Shown piece after piece: positions 33,475 through 43,187 of a stretch of DNA of 64,000 bases. The stretch is from Pseudaminobacter salicylatoxidans (GTDB lineage Bacteria > Pseudomonadota > Alphaproteobacteria > Rhizobiales > Rhizobiaceae). The notes below the pieces were generated by a model that saw only the letters and a program-made list of their open reading frames with translations, was not told the origin of the DNA and did no database searches. Every line of letters begins with the position of its first letter. Position 1 is the stretch's first letter. The translations under genes were made by a program, and so were the position numbers. Location: assembly GCF_003148475.1 (NCBI RefSeq), contig NZ_QGGG01000002.1, positions 78,171-142,170 on the forward strand, in the 5' to 3' direction.

Positions 33475-33502
33475 TTGAAATCATGTGCGGCAGTCTATAG
33501 AA
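33475..33502 (+). promoter_or_regulatory. Promoter of ssb
   Basis: TTGAAA and TATAGA are separated by 16 bases. The -10 element overlaps the LexA box at 33501, so repressor binding would block RNA polymerase. Confidence 0.65.
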
Positions 33503-33515
33503 CAAAGAAAGAACA
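33501..33515 (+). promoter_or_regulatory. LexA (SOS) box upstream of ssb
   Basis: GAACAAAGAAAGAAC fits the direct-repeat LexA pattern GAAC-N7-GAAC (GTTC-N7-GTTC on the other strand). It differs at only two positions from the box before uvrA and sits on the ssb promoter. Confidence 0.78.
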
Positions 33516-33627
33516 AAACAAATTGTGGACAGAACGTGAATTTGTGCAGCCCCCGCGCGCGGTCAGATCGTGATGGGGTAGAGTGCGCGCAATTAGAGTT
33601 TTGTTCGGATGAGCGCGGAGCGGTGTC

Positions 33628-34140
33628 ATGGCGGGTAGCGTCAACAAAGTCATTCTGGTGGGCAATCTTGGCGCGGATCCGGAAATCCGTCGGTTGAATT
33701 CGGGGGATCCGGTCGTCAACATCCGCATTGCGACCTCCGAAACCTGGCGCGACAAGAATACGGGCGAGCGCAAGGAAAAGACCGAGTGGCACAATGTCGT
33801 GATCTTCAACGACAATCTGGCCAAGGTTGCCGAACAGTATCTGAAGAAGGGCATGAAGGTCTATGTCGAGGGTCAGCTCCAGACCCGCAAATGGCAGGAC
33901 CAGAACGGCAATGAACGCTACACCACTGAAGTGGTGCTGCAGAAATTCCGTGGCGAGTTGCAGATGCTCGACGCGCGCGGGCAGGGCGGTGACAGCGGCC
34001 AGGTCGGCTATGGCGGCGGGCGCGGTGGTTCTGACTTCGGCCAATCCGGTCCGACGGACAATTACGCGCGTGGCGGCGGTGGGAACCGTGGCGGCGGCGG
34101 TGGTGGTTCGCGCGACTTCGACGACGAGATTCCGTTCTGA
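33628..34140 (+). CDS. ssb: Single-stranded DNA-binding protein
   Basis: The 170-residue protein has the OB-fold N-terminus ([20 protein letters not shown], then [21 protein letters not shown]). A glycine-rich linker follows, and the acidic tip DFDDEIPF that binds partner repair proteins. It would coat single-stranded DNA in replication, recombination and repair. The LexA box on its promoter points to SOS control. Confidence 0.97.
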   Translation: MAGSVNKVILVGNLGADPEIRRLNSGDPVVNIRIATSETWRDKNTGERKEKTEWHNVVIFNDNLAKVAEQYLKKGMKVYVEGQLQTRKWQDQNGNERYTTEVVLQKFRGELQMLDARGQGGDSGQVGYGGGRGGSDFGQSGPTDNYARGGGGNRGGGGGGSRDFDDEIPF

Positions 34141-34248
34141 TTGACTTTCGCGGGCGCCAGTCATGCGCCGGTCGCCCGATATGTCGGCAGGCTGTAGCGC
34201 CGAACGAGCCGACGCGGATCGATGAGTGCACATAAGGAGCGTCTCGTC

Positions 34249-34674
34249 ATGAAAGCACGTGTGAAATGGGTCGAAGACCGCACCTTCGTCGGCGAGTCCG
34301 CCAGCGGTCACAAGCTCGTTTTCGGTACGGCATCGGGGCAGGAGGGTAATACGCCCGGCCCCAGCCCCATGGAGTTGGTGCTGATCGGCACGGGCGGTTG
34401 CTCGGCCTATGATGTCGTCCATATTCTCGAAAAGGGCCGTGAGGCAGTCGAGGATGTGGTGGTCGAACTGGACGCTGACCGCGCCGATACCGAGCCCAAG
34501 GTGTTCACGCGCGTTCACATGCATTTCATCGTCAAGGGCAGGAAGCTGGCGCCGGAGAAGGTCAGGCGCGCTATCGATCTTTCGATCGAGAAATACTGTT
34601 CCGCCTCGGCGATGGTCGCCAAGACGGCTACCATCACACACGATTTCGAAGTCGTGGACACTTCGGCTGACTGA
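34249..34674 (+). CDS. OsmC family protein
   Basis: The 141-residue protein carries the two reactive cysteines of the OsmC/Ohr peroxiredoxin-like fold, C51 in GTGGCSAYDVV and C117 in EKYCSASAMVAKT. YhfA-type OsmC proteins of this length have no proven substrate; organic hydroperoxide reduction is the family's usual role. The start at 34249 follows AAGGAGC. It stands alone between ssb and the convergent marC gene. Confidence 0.88.
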   Translation: MKARVKWVEDRTFVGESASGHKLVFGTASGQEGNTPGPSPMELVLIGTGGCSAYDVVHILEKGREAVEDVVVELDADRADTEPKVFTRVHMHFIVKGRKLAPEKVRRAIDLSIEKYCSASAMVAKTATITHDFEVVDTSAD

Positions 34675-34766
34675 CGGCGCCTATGCGCCCATATCGTCTT
34701 CGCCCCACACCAAAACTTGTTCAGCACGGCAGCGTGATTACTCCGCTTCCGGCTTGCTGAACCGGA

Positions 34767-35396
34767 TTACATGGCCGCCAGCGCCTTGATGCCATCGGCA
34801 ACGAATTGCACCGCAAGCGCCGCCAGGATCACACCCAGCAGGCGGGTCAGGATCGATCGACCGGTGTGACCCAGCCATTTGTCGATGCTTTGCGACAGCA
34901 CGAAGACCAGATAGGTGATCGCAAGGCAGGCCAGCAGGATGCCCACGAGCGTCGCCTGAGCCACCCAGCCCGGGAACGAGCCTGATAGCAACACCGTTGC
35001 CGAAATGGCGCCGGGGCCGGCGATCAGCGGGATTGCCAGCGGGAAGGCCGCGATGTTGTGAATGTGATCGCGCGTGATCGCAACGTCCGAGATCTTCTCC
35101 TTACGGTCCTGGCGCTTTTCAAACACCATCTCGAAGGCAATGAAAAACAGGAGAAAGCCGCCGGCGACGCGAAACGCAGGCAGCGTGATGCCGAACATGG
35201 TGAGGATCGCGGAACCGGCCAGGGCAAACAGCGCGAGTACGCAGAACCCTATGATGCTGGCCCGGATCGACACCTGACGGCGCTCGGCGTGCGTCATGCC
35301 TCGCGTGACGGCCAGAAAGATGGGGGCCAGGCCGGGTGGGTCGATCGTGACGAGGATGGTCACGAAGGCATTGAAAACACTTTCGAAACTTAGCAT
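34767..35396 (-). CDS. MarC family integral membrane protein
   Basis: The 209-residue protein has about six hydrophobic helices and the MarC signature TILVTIDPPGLAPIFLAVTRG near the N-terminus. AFPLAIPLIAGPGAIS at mid-protein also fits. The family was named for a location near marRAB but its function is unknown. The ATG at 35396 is preceded by AGAGGGACGG; the open frame begins six codons earlier but that start has no ribosome site. It is divergent from gyrA. Confidence 0.9.
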   Translation of the reverse strand: MLSFESVFNAFVTILVTIDPPGLAPIFLAVTRGMTHAERRQVSIRASIIGFCVLALFALAGSAILTMFGITLPAFRVAGGFLLFFIAFEMVFEKRQDRKEKISDVAITRDHIHNIAAFPLAIPLIAGPGAISATVLLSGSFPGWVAQATLVGILLACLAITYLVFVLSQSIDKWLGHTGRSILTRLLGVILAALAVQFVADGIKALAAM

Positions 35397-35585
35397 CCGT
35401 CCCTCTTTTTCCATTCAGGCTATCGCGCCTGCCGGACCGACGCCAGCCCCTGCATGAGCGTTTTCGCACCATGCCCGCGACAGCTTGTCGGCAATTTTTC
35501 TGTCAGGGTGTCACATGGTCGCGGAAATCAGCGTTATCCATTTGAAATTTCGATGAAAAACAGTTCTGGAAAAGCGTAGGCGAGG

Positions 35586-35613
35586 TTGGAGAATCCACCC
35601 GCGTTCCTATATA
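35586..35613 (+). promoter_or_regulatory. Promoter of gyrA
   Basis: TTGGAG and TATATA are 16 bases apart; CTATAT is the alphaproteobacterial -10 form. The transcript would start near 35620, leaving a leader of about 30 bases before the TTG start codon. Confidence 0.6.
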
Positions 35614-35648
35614 AGAGGGAAGTGATTCCAACGACTCAGTGATCCGAT

Positions 35649-38441
35649 TTGACCGACCAGAAGATACCGGGTGGACCCGGCGGCCCCTCCGACATCGAGC
35701 CTATCTCGATTGTCGAGGAGATGCAGCGTTCCTATCTCGACTATGCGATGAGCGTCATCGTCAGCCGCGCGTTGCCTGACGTGCGCGACGGGTTGAAGCC
35801 GGTTCACCGCCGCATCCTTTATGCCTCCCATGAGAGCGGCTATCACTGGAACCGCAAATATGTGAAGTCGGCGCGCCCCGTGGCCGACGTCATGGGTAAA
35901 TATCACCCGCATGGCGACGCCTCCATCTACGATGCCCTCGTGCGTATGGCGCAGGACTGGTCGATGCGCGTTCCGCTCATCGACGGTCAGGGCAATTACG
36001 GCTCTATCGACGGCGACCCGCCGGCGGCGATGCGTTACACCGAGGCGCGTCTCATCAAGGTCGCGCATGAGCTTCTGGAGGACATCGACAAGGATACCGT
36101 CGATTTCCAGGAGACCTACGATTCGTCGGGCAGGGAGCCGCGCGTTCTGCCGGCGCGCTTCCCCAATCTGCTGGTTAACGGTTCGGGTGGCATTGCCGTC
36201 GGCATGGCCACCAATATTCCGCCGCACAATCTGCAGGAAGTCTGCGACGGCGCCATCGCCCTCATCGACAATCCGGCACTCGATCTGCCGTCACTGATGG
36301 AAATCGTGCCCGGTCCGGATTTCCCGACCGGCGGTATCGTGCTCGGGCGTTCGGGCATCTACAATGCTTATTCCAGCGGGCGCGGCTCCATCATCATGCG
36401 CGGTCGCGTGCATGTCGAAGCAATCCGCAACGATCGCGAAGCCATCATCATCACCGAAGTTCCCTATCAGGTGAACAAGGCCACGATGATCGAGAAGATG
36501 GCCGAACTGGTGCGCGACAAGCGCATCGAGGGCATCTCCGACATTCGTGACGAGTCCGATCGCCAAGGCTATCGCGTCGTCATCGAGTTGCGGAAGGACG
36601 CCAATTCGGACGTCATCCTCAATCAGCTCTATCGCTTCACGCCGCTTCAGACGTCATTCGGCGCCAATGTGGTGGCGTTGAATGGCGGTAAGCCGGAAGT
36701 GCTGACGCTGATCGATATGCTCAAGGCGTTTGTGAGCTTTCGCGAGGAAGTGGTTAGCAGGCGTACGAAATTCCTGCTGCGCAAGGCGCGTGATCGCGCC
36801 CACGTATTGGTCGGCCTCGCAATCGCCGTTGCCAATATCGATGAGGTGATCAAGCTCATCCGTGGCGCGCCCGATCCGCAGACGGCGCGCGACCAGTTGA
36901 TGGAGCGCCGCTGGCAGGCTTCGGATGTCGAGGCGCTGATCCGCCTGATCGACGATCCGCGCCATCGCATCAACGATGACGGCACCTACAATCTTTCGGA
37001 AGAGCAGGCGCGCGCCATCCTCGAACTGCGCCTGCAGCGTCTGACCGCCCTCGGCCGCGACGAAATCGACGACGAACTGAACAAGATCGGCACCGAGATC
37101 GCGGACTATCTCGAAATCCTGTCGTCGCGCGCGCGCATCCAGCAGATCGTCAAGGACGAACTGGCGCAGGTGCGCGACGAGTTCGGCACGCCGCGCCGCA
37201 CGGAACTGTCCGAGGGCGGGGCCGACATGGAGGACGAGGACCTTATCCAGCGCGAGGATATGGTCGTCACCGTCAGCCATTCCGGCTACATCAAGCGCGT
37301 GCCGCTATCGCTCTATCGGGCGCAGCGCCGTGGCGGCAAGGGCCGTTCCGGCATGTCCACCAAGGACGAGGATTTCGTCACTCGCCTGTTCGTGGCCAAC
37401 ACGCACACCCCGGTGCTGTTCTTCTCCTCGCGCGGCATCGTCTACAAGGAAAAGGTTTGGCGGCTGCCCATCGGCAATCCGCAGTCGCGTGGCAAGGCGC
37501 TTATCAACATGCTCCCGCTGGAGCAGGGCGAGCGCATCACGACCATCATGCCGCTGCCGGAGGATGAAACAAGCTGGAGCGAACTCGACGTGATGTTCGC
37601 CACCACGCGCGGAACGGTGCGGCGAAACAAGCTGTCCGACTTCGTCCAGGTCAACCGCAACGGCAAGATCGCCATGAAACTCGATGAGGAGGGCGACGAG
37701 ATTCTCGGCGTCGAGACCTGCACCGAGTTCGACGATGTGCTGCTGACGGTGGCGTCCGGCCAGTGCATCCGCTTCCCGGTTTCGGACGTGCGCGTCTTTG
37801 CAGGCCGCAACTCGGTCGGCGTGCGCGGCATTTCGATGGCCGAGAGCGATCGCGCCATTTCCATGACCATCCTGCATCATGTCGATGCAACGCCGGCAGA
37901 ACGCGCGGCTTATCTCAAGCAGTCGGTGGCTGAACGCAGGCTTGCAACTGGCGAGGACGAGGAAATCTCGCTCACCAATGAGGATATCGGTGAAGAGACC
38001 AGCCTGTCGGCCGAACGCTACGAGGAGCTGCAGGCGCGCGAACAGTTTGTGTTGACTGTCACCGAATATGGCTATGGCAAGCGCTCATCGTCGTATGACT
38101 TCCGCCTGACGGGGCGTGGCGGCAAGGGCATCCGCGCCACCGACGTCTCCAAATCCACCGAGATCGGCCGTCTCGTTGCTGCCTTCCCGGTCGGCGACGA
38201 CGATCAGATCATGCTGGTGTCAGATGGTGGGCAGGTAATCCGCGTGCCGGTAGACGGCATCCGCACCGCCAGCCGTGCGACCAAGGGCGTCACCATCTTC
38301 AACACCGCCGAAGGCGAGAAGGTGGTTTCGGTCGAGCGGATTTCCGAGCCCGAGGGCGAGGAAGGAAACGGCGTGGCCGACAATGGCGACGAAACCCCGG
38401 ACATTGCTGCCGAAAGCAGCAACGGTAACGACGAACGGTAA
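35649..38441 (+). CDS. gyrA: DNA gyrase subunit A
   Basis: The 930-residue topoisomerase II subunit cuts and rejoins DNA; the active tyrosine is Y130 in [10 protein letters not shown]. The quinolone region is [15 protein letters not shown]91 and D95 match E. coli S83 and D87, so the serine position is alanine, as known in Brucella and relatives. The C-terminal beta-pinwheel contains GyrA-box-like sequence [11 protein letters not shown], which marks gyrase rather than ParC. The start is TTG at 35649. An acidic tail of about 35 residues closes the protein. Confidence 0.97.
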   Translation: MTDQKIPGGPGGPSDIEPISIVEEMQRSYLDYAMSVIVSRALPDVRDGLKPVHRRILYASHESGYHWNRKYVKSARPVADVMGKYHPHGDASIYDALVRMAQDWSMRVPLIDGQGNYGSIDGDPPAAMRYTEARLIKVAHELLEDIDKDTVDFQETYDSSGREPRVLPARFPNLLVNGSGGIAVGMATNIPPHNLQEVCDGAIALIDNPALDLPSLMEIVPGPDFPTGGIVLGRSGIYNAYSSGRGSIIMRGRVHVEAIRNDREAIIITEVPYQVNKATMIEKMAELVRDKRIEGISDIRDESDRQGYRVVIELRKDANSDVILNQLYRFTPLQTSFGANVVALNGGKPEVLTLIDMLKAFVSFREEVVSRRTKFLLRKARDRAHVLVGLAIAVANIDEVIKLIRGAPDPQTARDQLMERRWQASDVEALIRLIDDPRHRINDDGTYNLSEEQARAILELRLQRLTALGRDEIDDELNKIGTEIADYLEILSSRARIQQIVKDELAQVRDEFGTPRRTELSEGGADMEDEDLIQREDMVVTVSHSGYIKRVPLSLYRAQRRGGKGRSGMSTKDEDFVTRLFVANTHTPVLFFSSRGIVYKEKVWRLPIGNPQSRGKALINMLPLEQGERITTIMPLPEDETSWSELDVMFATTRGTVRRNKLSDFVQVNRNGKIAMKLDEEGDEILGVETCTEFDDVLLTVASGQCIRFPVSDVRVFAGRNSVGVRGISMAESDRAISMTILHHVDATPAERAAYLKQSVAERRLATGEDEEISLTNEDIGEETSLSAERYEELQAREQFVLTVTEYGYGKRSSSYDFRLTGRGGKGIRATDVSKSTEIGRLVAAFPVGDDDQIMLVSDGGQVIRVPVDGIRTASRATKGVTIFNTAEGEKVVSVERISEPEGEEGNGVADNGDETPDIAAESSNGNDER

Positions 38442-38461
38442 TGTTTGGAAAAAAGATGTGT

Positions 38462-38482
38462 CGGAAGTAAACGTTACTTCCG
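38462..38482. terminator. Palindromic hairpin after gyrA
   Basis: CGGAAGTAA and TTACTTCCG form a perfect 9-bp stem around a three-base loop, 21 bases after the gyrA stop. There is no T tract, so terminator function is uncertain; it also lies downstream of the small convergent gene. Confidence 0.4.
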
Positions 38483-38522
38483 GCATATCATCGCCTCATG
38501 AAACGGGTTTCCGGCAATTCGG

Positions 38523-38657
38523 TCAATGCGGCCCAAACCCCTTGGAGCGTACCTTCTGCTCCTTGTAACGGAGACGTTGCGATTCCTGATGAAGGCCGAA
38601 AGCGGTTGCGATCAGCATGGCAATGGTCATGGCAGCGGCAAGCATGTAAATCATCAT
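38523..38657 (-). CDS. Small single-helix membrane protein, 44 residues
   Basis: The short frame reads MMIYMLAAAMTIAMLIATAF, a membrane helix, followed by a charged, basic tail (QRLRYKEQKVRSKG). GGAGAACAAGATC immediately precedes the first ATG at a good spacing, which supports translation. I know no family. It is convergent with gyrA and separate from coaD. A short membrane-anchored regulator or stress peptide is possible, but no function can be assigned. Confidence 0.6.
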   Translation of the reverse strand: MMIYMLAAAMTIAMLIATAFGLHQESQRLRYKEQKVRSKGFGPH

Positions 38658-38829
38658 GATCTTGTTCTCCTGCTCCTCCAACGCTGATGTGGCTATTTGG
38701 TTTCACGCTTTCCAGATGACATTACTTGCGTCATCTTGAACTTGTTGTGATCGCTGCGTTCATCCGGCATTCATCGCTCGACGCTTCGCCAGATTGCGTT
38801 CCAACCACGCGCCCGCTAGAAAACACGCC

Positions 38830-39330
38830 ATGACAGATCGCATCGCCATCTATGCCGGGTCGTTCGACCCTCTCACCAATGGCCATCTCGACGTGCTCAA
38901 GGCTGCCTTGCACGTGGCCGACACGATCTATGCGGCCATCGGTATCCAGCCGAGCAAGAAGCCGTTGTTTTCCTTCGATGAGCGGGTGGAACTGATCCAA
39001 AAGGCCACTGCTGCCGAACTCGGCGCCGATGCAGCTCGTATCAAGGTGGTGTCGTTCAGCGGCCTCGTCATTGATGCCGCGCGCAAGCACAATGCCTCGA
39101 TCATGATCCGCGGCCTGCGCGACGGTACGGACCTGGACTATGAAATGCAGATGGCTGGCATGAACGAAACCATGGCGCCTGAACTGCAGACCGTCTTCCT
39201 GCCCGCCAGCCCTTCGGTGCGAACCATTACTGCCACTTTGGTGCGCCAGATCGCTTCCATGGGCGGAAACATCCGTCCCTTCGTGCCGGAAGTGGTTGCC
39301 GGCGCGCTCCTCGACAAGTTCGCGAAGTAG
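38830..39330 (+). CDS. coaD: Phosphopantetheine adenylyltransferase
   Basis: The 166-residue cytosolic enzyme makes dephospho-CoA from ATP and 4'-phosphopantetheine. The nucleotidyltransferase signature [15 protein letters not shown] holds H19, and [13 protein letters not shown] and [14 protein letters not shown] follow as in the family. The ATG at 38830 gives the normal [10 protein letters not shown] terminus. Two cyclophilin genes follow at short distance. Confidence 0.97.
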   Translation: MTDRIAIYAGSFDPLTNGHLDVLKAALHVADTIYAAIGIQPSKKPLFSFDERVELIQKATAAELGADAARIKVVSFSGLVIDAARKHNASIMIRGLRDGTDLDYEMQMAGMNETMAPELQTVFLPASPSVRTITATLVRQIASMGGNIRPFVPEVVAGALLDKFAK

Positions 39331-39351
39331 AAATCAACGGAGATTTTCCTC

Positions 39352-39939
39352 ATGCAGTTCAGGAAGCTTGTTTCGGCTTTTGTCTTCACGGCGGGTCTTG
39401 TGGCCGTTTCGCTTCCGGCATGGGCGGCCGACCCGGACAACACCATGGTCATCACGCTGAAGGACGGTGATGTCACCATCGCCCTGCGGCCTGACCTGGC
39501 GCCCAAGCATGTCGACCAGATCAAGAAGCTGGTGCGCGAGGGCGCTTACGACAATGTGGCCTTCCACCGCGTGATCGATGGTTTCATGGCGCAGACCGGC
39601 GACGTGAAATTCGGCAACATGGCCAAGGATTTCAATCCTGACCGCGCCGGCACAGGCGGTTCGGATCTGCCGAACCTGCCCGCCGAATTCTCCACCGAGC
39701 ATTATGTGCGCGGCACGGTCGGCATGGCCCGCGCGCAGAACCCGGATTCGGCGAATTCGCAATTCTTCATCATGTATGCTCCCAACCCCAGCCTGGATGG
39801 CAATTACACCATCGTCGGCAATGTGGAGAGCGGCATGGAATTCGTCGACAAGATCAAGAAGGGCGATCCCGCCGCCAACGGGGTTGTCAGCGAGCCCGAT
39901 CGCATGATCAAGGTGCGCATCGCCGGCGACGGCAAGTAA
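39352..39939 (+). CDS. Periplasmic cyclophilin-type peptidyl-prolyl isomerase
   Basis: The 195-residue protein has a signal peptide ending in LPAWA and a short cyclophilin domain with VAFHRVIDGFMAQTGD and AQNPDSANSQFFIMY, including the active arginine and phenylalanines. It would speed proline isomerisation of exported proteins. It begins 21 bases after coaD and is followed by a closely similar cytosolic copy, which suggests a duplication with one copy exported. Confidence 0.95.
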   Translation: MQFRKLVSAFVFTAGLVAVSLPAWAADPDNTMVITLKDGDVTIALRPDLAPKHVDQIKKLVREGAYDNVAFHRVIDGFMAQTGDVKFGNMAKDFNPDRAGTGGSDLPNLPAEFSTEHYVRGTVGMARAQNPDSANSQFFIMYAPNPSLDGNYTIVGNVESGMEFVDKIKKGDPAANGVVSEPDRMIKVRIAGDGK

Positions 39940-39966
39940 CTGGCAATCCGGAAAAGGAAATCTGAT

Positions 39967-40482
39967 ATGGCCGAAATCAAGGATCGCGAAAACGCGCTCA
40001 TCATGGAGACCACGAAGGGCAGGGTCGTTATCGAACTCTTCCCCGATCTCGCTCCCGGCCATGTCGGCCGCATCAAGGAACTGGCGCGCGAGGGCGCTTA
40101 TGACGGCGTGGTGTTTCATCGCGTCATCGACGGCTTCATGGCCCAGACGGGCGACGTGAAGTTCGGCAAGTCCGATGGCCCGAATTTCAATCCCGCCCGC
40201 GCGGGCATGGGTGGTTCCGACAAGCCGGACCTGAAGGCCGAGTTCTCCAACGCCAATCACGGCCGCGGCACATGCTCGATGGCGCGTGCGCAGAACCCGA
40301 ACTCTGCCAACTCGCAGTTCTTCATCTGCTTTGACGACGCCGGCTTCCTCAACCGCCAGTATTCGGTTTGGGGCCAGGTCATCGAAGGCATGGAGAATGT
40401 CGACAAGATCAAGCGCGGTGAGCCGGTGCAGGATCCCGACAAGATCGTGTCGATGAAGGTCGCGGCCGACGTCGCGGAATAA
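39967..40482 (+). CDS. ppiB: Cytosolic cyclophilin-type peptidyl-prolyl isomerase
   Basis: The 171-residue protein lacks a signal peptide and has the cyclophilin core VVFHRVIDGFMAQTGD and AQNPNSANSQFFICF. The core is nearly identical to that of the exported neighbour 27 bases upstream. It probably helps cytosolic proteins fold. It lies in the run coaD-cyclophilin-cyclophilin-YdcZ-queA-tgt. Confidence 0.95.
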   Translation: MAEIKDRENALIMETTKGRVVIELFPDLAPGHVGRIKELAREGAYDGVVFHRVIDGFMAQTGDVKFGKSDGPNFNPARAGMGGSDKPDLKAEFSNANHGRGTCSMARAQNPNSANSQFFICFDDAGFLNRQYSVWGQVIEGMENVDKIKRGEPVQDPDKIVSMKVAADVAE

Positions 40483-40495
40483 GGCAGGTACGGCC

Positions 40496-40945
40496 GTGGC
40501 GAATATTCTCTGGTCTCTGCTCGGCATCCTGTCTGGCGCTTTCATCGCCATTCAGGCGCCGATCAATACCCAGCTCGCGCGCGGGCTGGGCATGCCTGTC
40601 GCCGCGGCCGCCATCTCCTTCCTGGCCGGCGCGGTCGTGCTGAGCGTCATCACGTTCCTTACGGTACGGGCGCAAGGCGTCGAGCTCGACTGGCGCGCGC
40701 CGGCTCCCTGGACGTTCCTGGCCGGCGGTGCGCTGGGGGCGATCTATGTGACCAGCTCGATCTTTCTTATTCCACGCATCGGCGCAGCCGCGCTGATGGC
40801 GTTTCTGGTGGCGGGGCAGCTTCTGGCCGGCATGCTGGTCGATCGCGTTGGGTTCCTGGGCGTTGCGGTTCGTGAGATTTCCATGGGGCGCCTTGCCGGT
40901 GCAGCGATGCTGCTGGCCGGCGCGCTGCTGATCAAGCTCTACTGA
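40496..40945 (+). CDS. YdcZ-like (DUF606) small transporter-type membrane protein
   Basis: The 149-residue protein has about five hydrophobic helices, with [20 protein letters not shown] near the N-terminus and [19 protein letters not shown] at mid-protein, both typical of DUF606, a relative of the drug/metabolite transporter superfamily. The start is GTG at 40496. Its stop overlaps the queA start (TGATG), implying coupled translation. The substrate is unknown. Confidence 0.85.
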   Translation: MANILWSLLGILSGAFIAIQAPINTQLARGLGMPVAAAAISFLAGAVVLSVITFLTVRAQGVELDWRAPAPWTFLAGGALGAIYVTSSIFLIPRIGAAALMAFLVAGQLLAGMLVDRVGFLGVAVREISMGRLAGAAMLLAGALLIKLY

Positions 40946-42021
40946 TGCGCGTAGATCTCTTTGATTTCGACCTGCCGGAAGAGCGCATTGCTCTTCGCCC
41001 GGCCGAACCGCGCGACGCCGCGCGGATGCTGGTCGTACGTGCCGAAGCACCGCTGGAAGACAAGCGCGTCGGTGATCTGCCGTCGTTGCTTGAGCCGGGC
41101 GACGTGCTTGTCTTCAACGATACCAAGGTCATCCCGGCGCAATTGAAGGGCTTGCGTCAGCGTGGCGAGGCGGTTGCGCATGTCGACGCCACCTTGCATA
41201 TGCGCGTCGGTGCCGATCGCTGGAAAGCTTTCGTGCGGCCGGGCAAGCGCGTTGCCGAAGGCGATCGTATCCGCTTCGGCCACAGCGCCGAGGCCTGCAT
41301 GCTGGGCGCGCTCGACGCCACGGTGATCGAAAAGGGTGAGGCGGGCGAAGTGCTGCTGGCCTTCGACCTGTCCGGCCCGATGCTGGATGAGGCGCTGCAC
41401 GCCGTCGGACACATTCCGCTGCCGCCCTACATCGCCTCCAAACGGCCAGACGATGAGCGCGACCGCAAGGACTACCAGACCGTTTATGCGCGCGAGGAGG
41501 GGGCGGTCGCCGCCCCTACCGCGGGCCTACATTTCACACCCGAGCTGTTTGCCGCGTTGGATGCGCGGCGCATCGAACGCCGGTTCGTGACGCTGCATGT
41601 CGGGGCAGGCACATTTCTGCCGGTGAAGGCCGACGACACCGCCGATCACAAGATGCATGCGGAGATCGGCTATGTTTCGGAAGAGACGGCCGCTGCCATC
41701 AACGCCGCACGCGCCGAAGGGCGTCGCGTCGTCGCTGTCGGCACCACCTCGCTGCGCTTGCTCGAAAGTGCTGCTACCCCCGATGGCACGATGTCTGCCT
41801 GGTCCGGTGCGACCGACATTTTCATCACCCCCGGCTACAAGTTCCGGGCGGTCGACGTGCTGATGACCAATTTTCACCTGCCACGCTCGACGCTGTTCAT
41901 GCTGGTTTCCGCCTTTAGCGGGCTCGAAACCATGCGTGTCGCCTATCAACACGCGATCGACACCGGCTACCGCTTCTATTCCTACGGCGACGCCAGCCTG
42001 CTGTTCAGGACCGATAAATGA
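40945..42021 (+). CDS. queA: tRNA preQ1(34) S-adenosylmethionine ribosyltransferase-isomerase
   Basis: The 358-residue enzyme uses S-adenosylmethionine to build epoxyqueuosine on tRNA after Tgt has inserted preQ1. The family motifs [18 protein letters not shown] at the N-terminus, [13 protein letters not shown] and TTSLRLLES are present. It overlaps the YdcZ-like gene upstream and the tgt start downstream by ATGA, so the two queuosine genes are translated together. Confidence 0.97.
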   Translation: MRVDLFDFDLPEERIALRPAEPRDAARMLVVRAEAPLEDKRVGDLPSLLEPGDVLVFNDTKVIPAQLKGLRQRGEAVAHVDATLHMRVGADRWKAFVRPGKRVAEGDRIRFGHSAEACMLGALDATVIEKGEAGEVLLAFDLSGPMLDEALHAVGHIPLPPYIASKRPDDERDRKDYQTVYAREEGAVAAPTAGLHFTPELFAALDARRIERRFVTLHVGAGTFLPVKADDTADHKMHAEIGYVSEETAAAINAARAEGRRVVAVGTTSLRLLESAATPDGTMSAWSGATDIFITPGYKFRAVDVLMTNFHLPRSTLFMLVSAFSGLETMRVAYQHAIDTGYRFYSYGDASLLFRTDK

Positions 42022-43148
42022 GTACCGAGTTTACCTTCAAAGTCCTCGCCACGGACGGCAAGGCGCGGCGCGGCGAGATCACCATGCCGCGCGGCACCAT
42101 CCGCACGCCTGCCTTCATGCCGGTGGGCACCGGCGGCACGGTGAAGACCATGTATATGGATCAGGTGCGCGATCTCGGCGCCGATATCATCCTTGGCAAT
42201 ACCTATCATCTGATGCTGCGACCGGGCGCGGAACGCGTGGCACGGCTGGGTGGTTTGCATGAATTCGCCCGCTGGCCTCATCCAATTCTTACGGATTCCG
42301 GCGGATTTCAGGTGATGTCGCTGTCGAAACTACGCAAAATCACCGAGAAAGGGGTCACTTTTCGCTCACATATCGATGGTGCTCCGTACGAAATGTCGCC
42401 CGAGCGCTCGATCGAGATTCAGGGACTGCTCGATTCCGACATCCAGATGCAACTCGATGAATGCACCGCGCTGCCGGCCAAGGAACGCGAGATCGAGCGC
42501 GCCATGGAGCTTTCGCTGCGCTGGGCCGACCGCTGCAAGACGGCTTTCGGCGACCAGCCAGGCAAGGCCATGTTCGGCATCGTGCAGGGCGGCGACAATG
42601 CGCGCCTGCGCGAACGTTCGGCGCAGTCGCTCGCCAGTCTTGGGCTGAAGGGCTATGCGGTTGGCGGCCTCGCCGTGGGAGAGCCGCAGGACGTGATGCT
42701 CGACATGCTCGACGTCACCTGTCCCGAGTTGCCGGCCGACAAGCCACGCTACCTGATGGGGGTCGGCACGCCGGATGACATCGTCAAATCCGTCGCACGC
42801 GGCATCGATATGTTCGACTGCGTTATGCCGACCCGCGCCGGCCGCCACGGCCTTGCCTACACGCGGCGCGGCAAGGTGAACCTGCGCAATGCCCGTCATG
42901 CTGACGACCACCGCCCGCTCGACGAGGAAAGCGATTGCCCCGCCGCCCGCGACTATTCGCGAGCCTATCTGCACCACCTGGTGCGCTCGCAAGAGGCGCT
43001 CGGCGCCATGCTGCTCACCTGGAACAACCTTTCCTACTATCAAAGCCTGATGCAAGGCCTTCGCGATGCCATAGAACAGGGCCGCTATGCGGAGCATGTG
43101 GCCGAGGTTTCGGAAGGCTGGGCGAGGGGAGACATCCCGGCTCTTTAA
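42018..43148 (+). CDS. tgt: tRNA-guanine transglycosylase
   Basis: The 376-residue enzyme exchanges guanine-34 for preQ1 in GUN-decoding tRNAs. The acid residues are D93 ([10 protein letters not shown]) and D267 (MFDCVMPTR). The four zinc-ligand positions of the family (three cysteines and one histidine in E. coli and Zymomonas) align to S305, C307, A310 and N336, so three of four ligands are absent although the surrounding motif (YSRAYLHHL) is intact. Overlap with queA indicates translational coupling. Confidence 0.95.
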   Translation: MSTEFTFKVLATDGKARRGEITMPRGTIRTPAFMPVGTGGTVKTMYMDQVRDLGADIILGNTYHLMLRPGAERVARLGGLHEFARWPHPILTDSGGFQVMSLSKLRKITEKGVTFRSHIDGAPYEMSPERSIEIQGLLDSDIQMQLDECTALPAKEREIERAMELSLRWADRCKTAFGDQPGKAMFGIVQGGDNARLRERSAQSLASLGLKGYAVGGLAVGEPQDVMLDMLDVTCPELPADKPRYLMGVGTPDDIVKSVARGIDMFDCVMPTRAGRHGLAYTRRGKVNLRNARHADDHRPLDEESDCPAARDYSRAYLHHLVRSQEALGAMLLTWNNLSYYQSLMQGLRDAIEQGRYAEHVAEVSEGWARGDIPAL

Positions 43149-43187
43149 GAGAACGCCGGCGCGGAAATCGGATCAGGGGAGGAGCAA

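Noticed and set aside
34719-34763. GTTCAGCA/TGCTGAAC inverted words between osmC and marC
   Set aside because: The words are 30 bases apart with no T tract and may be chance; not listed as a terminator.
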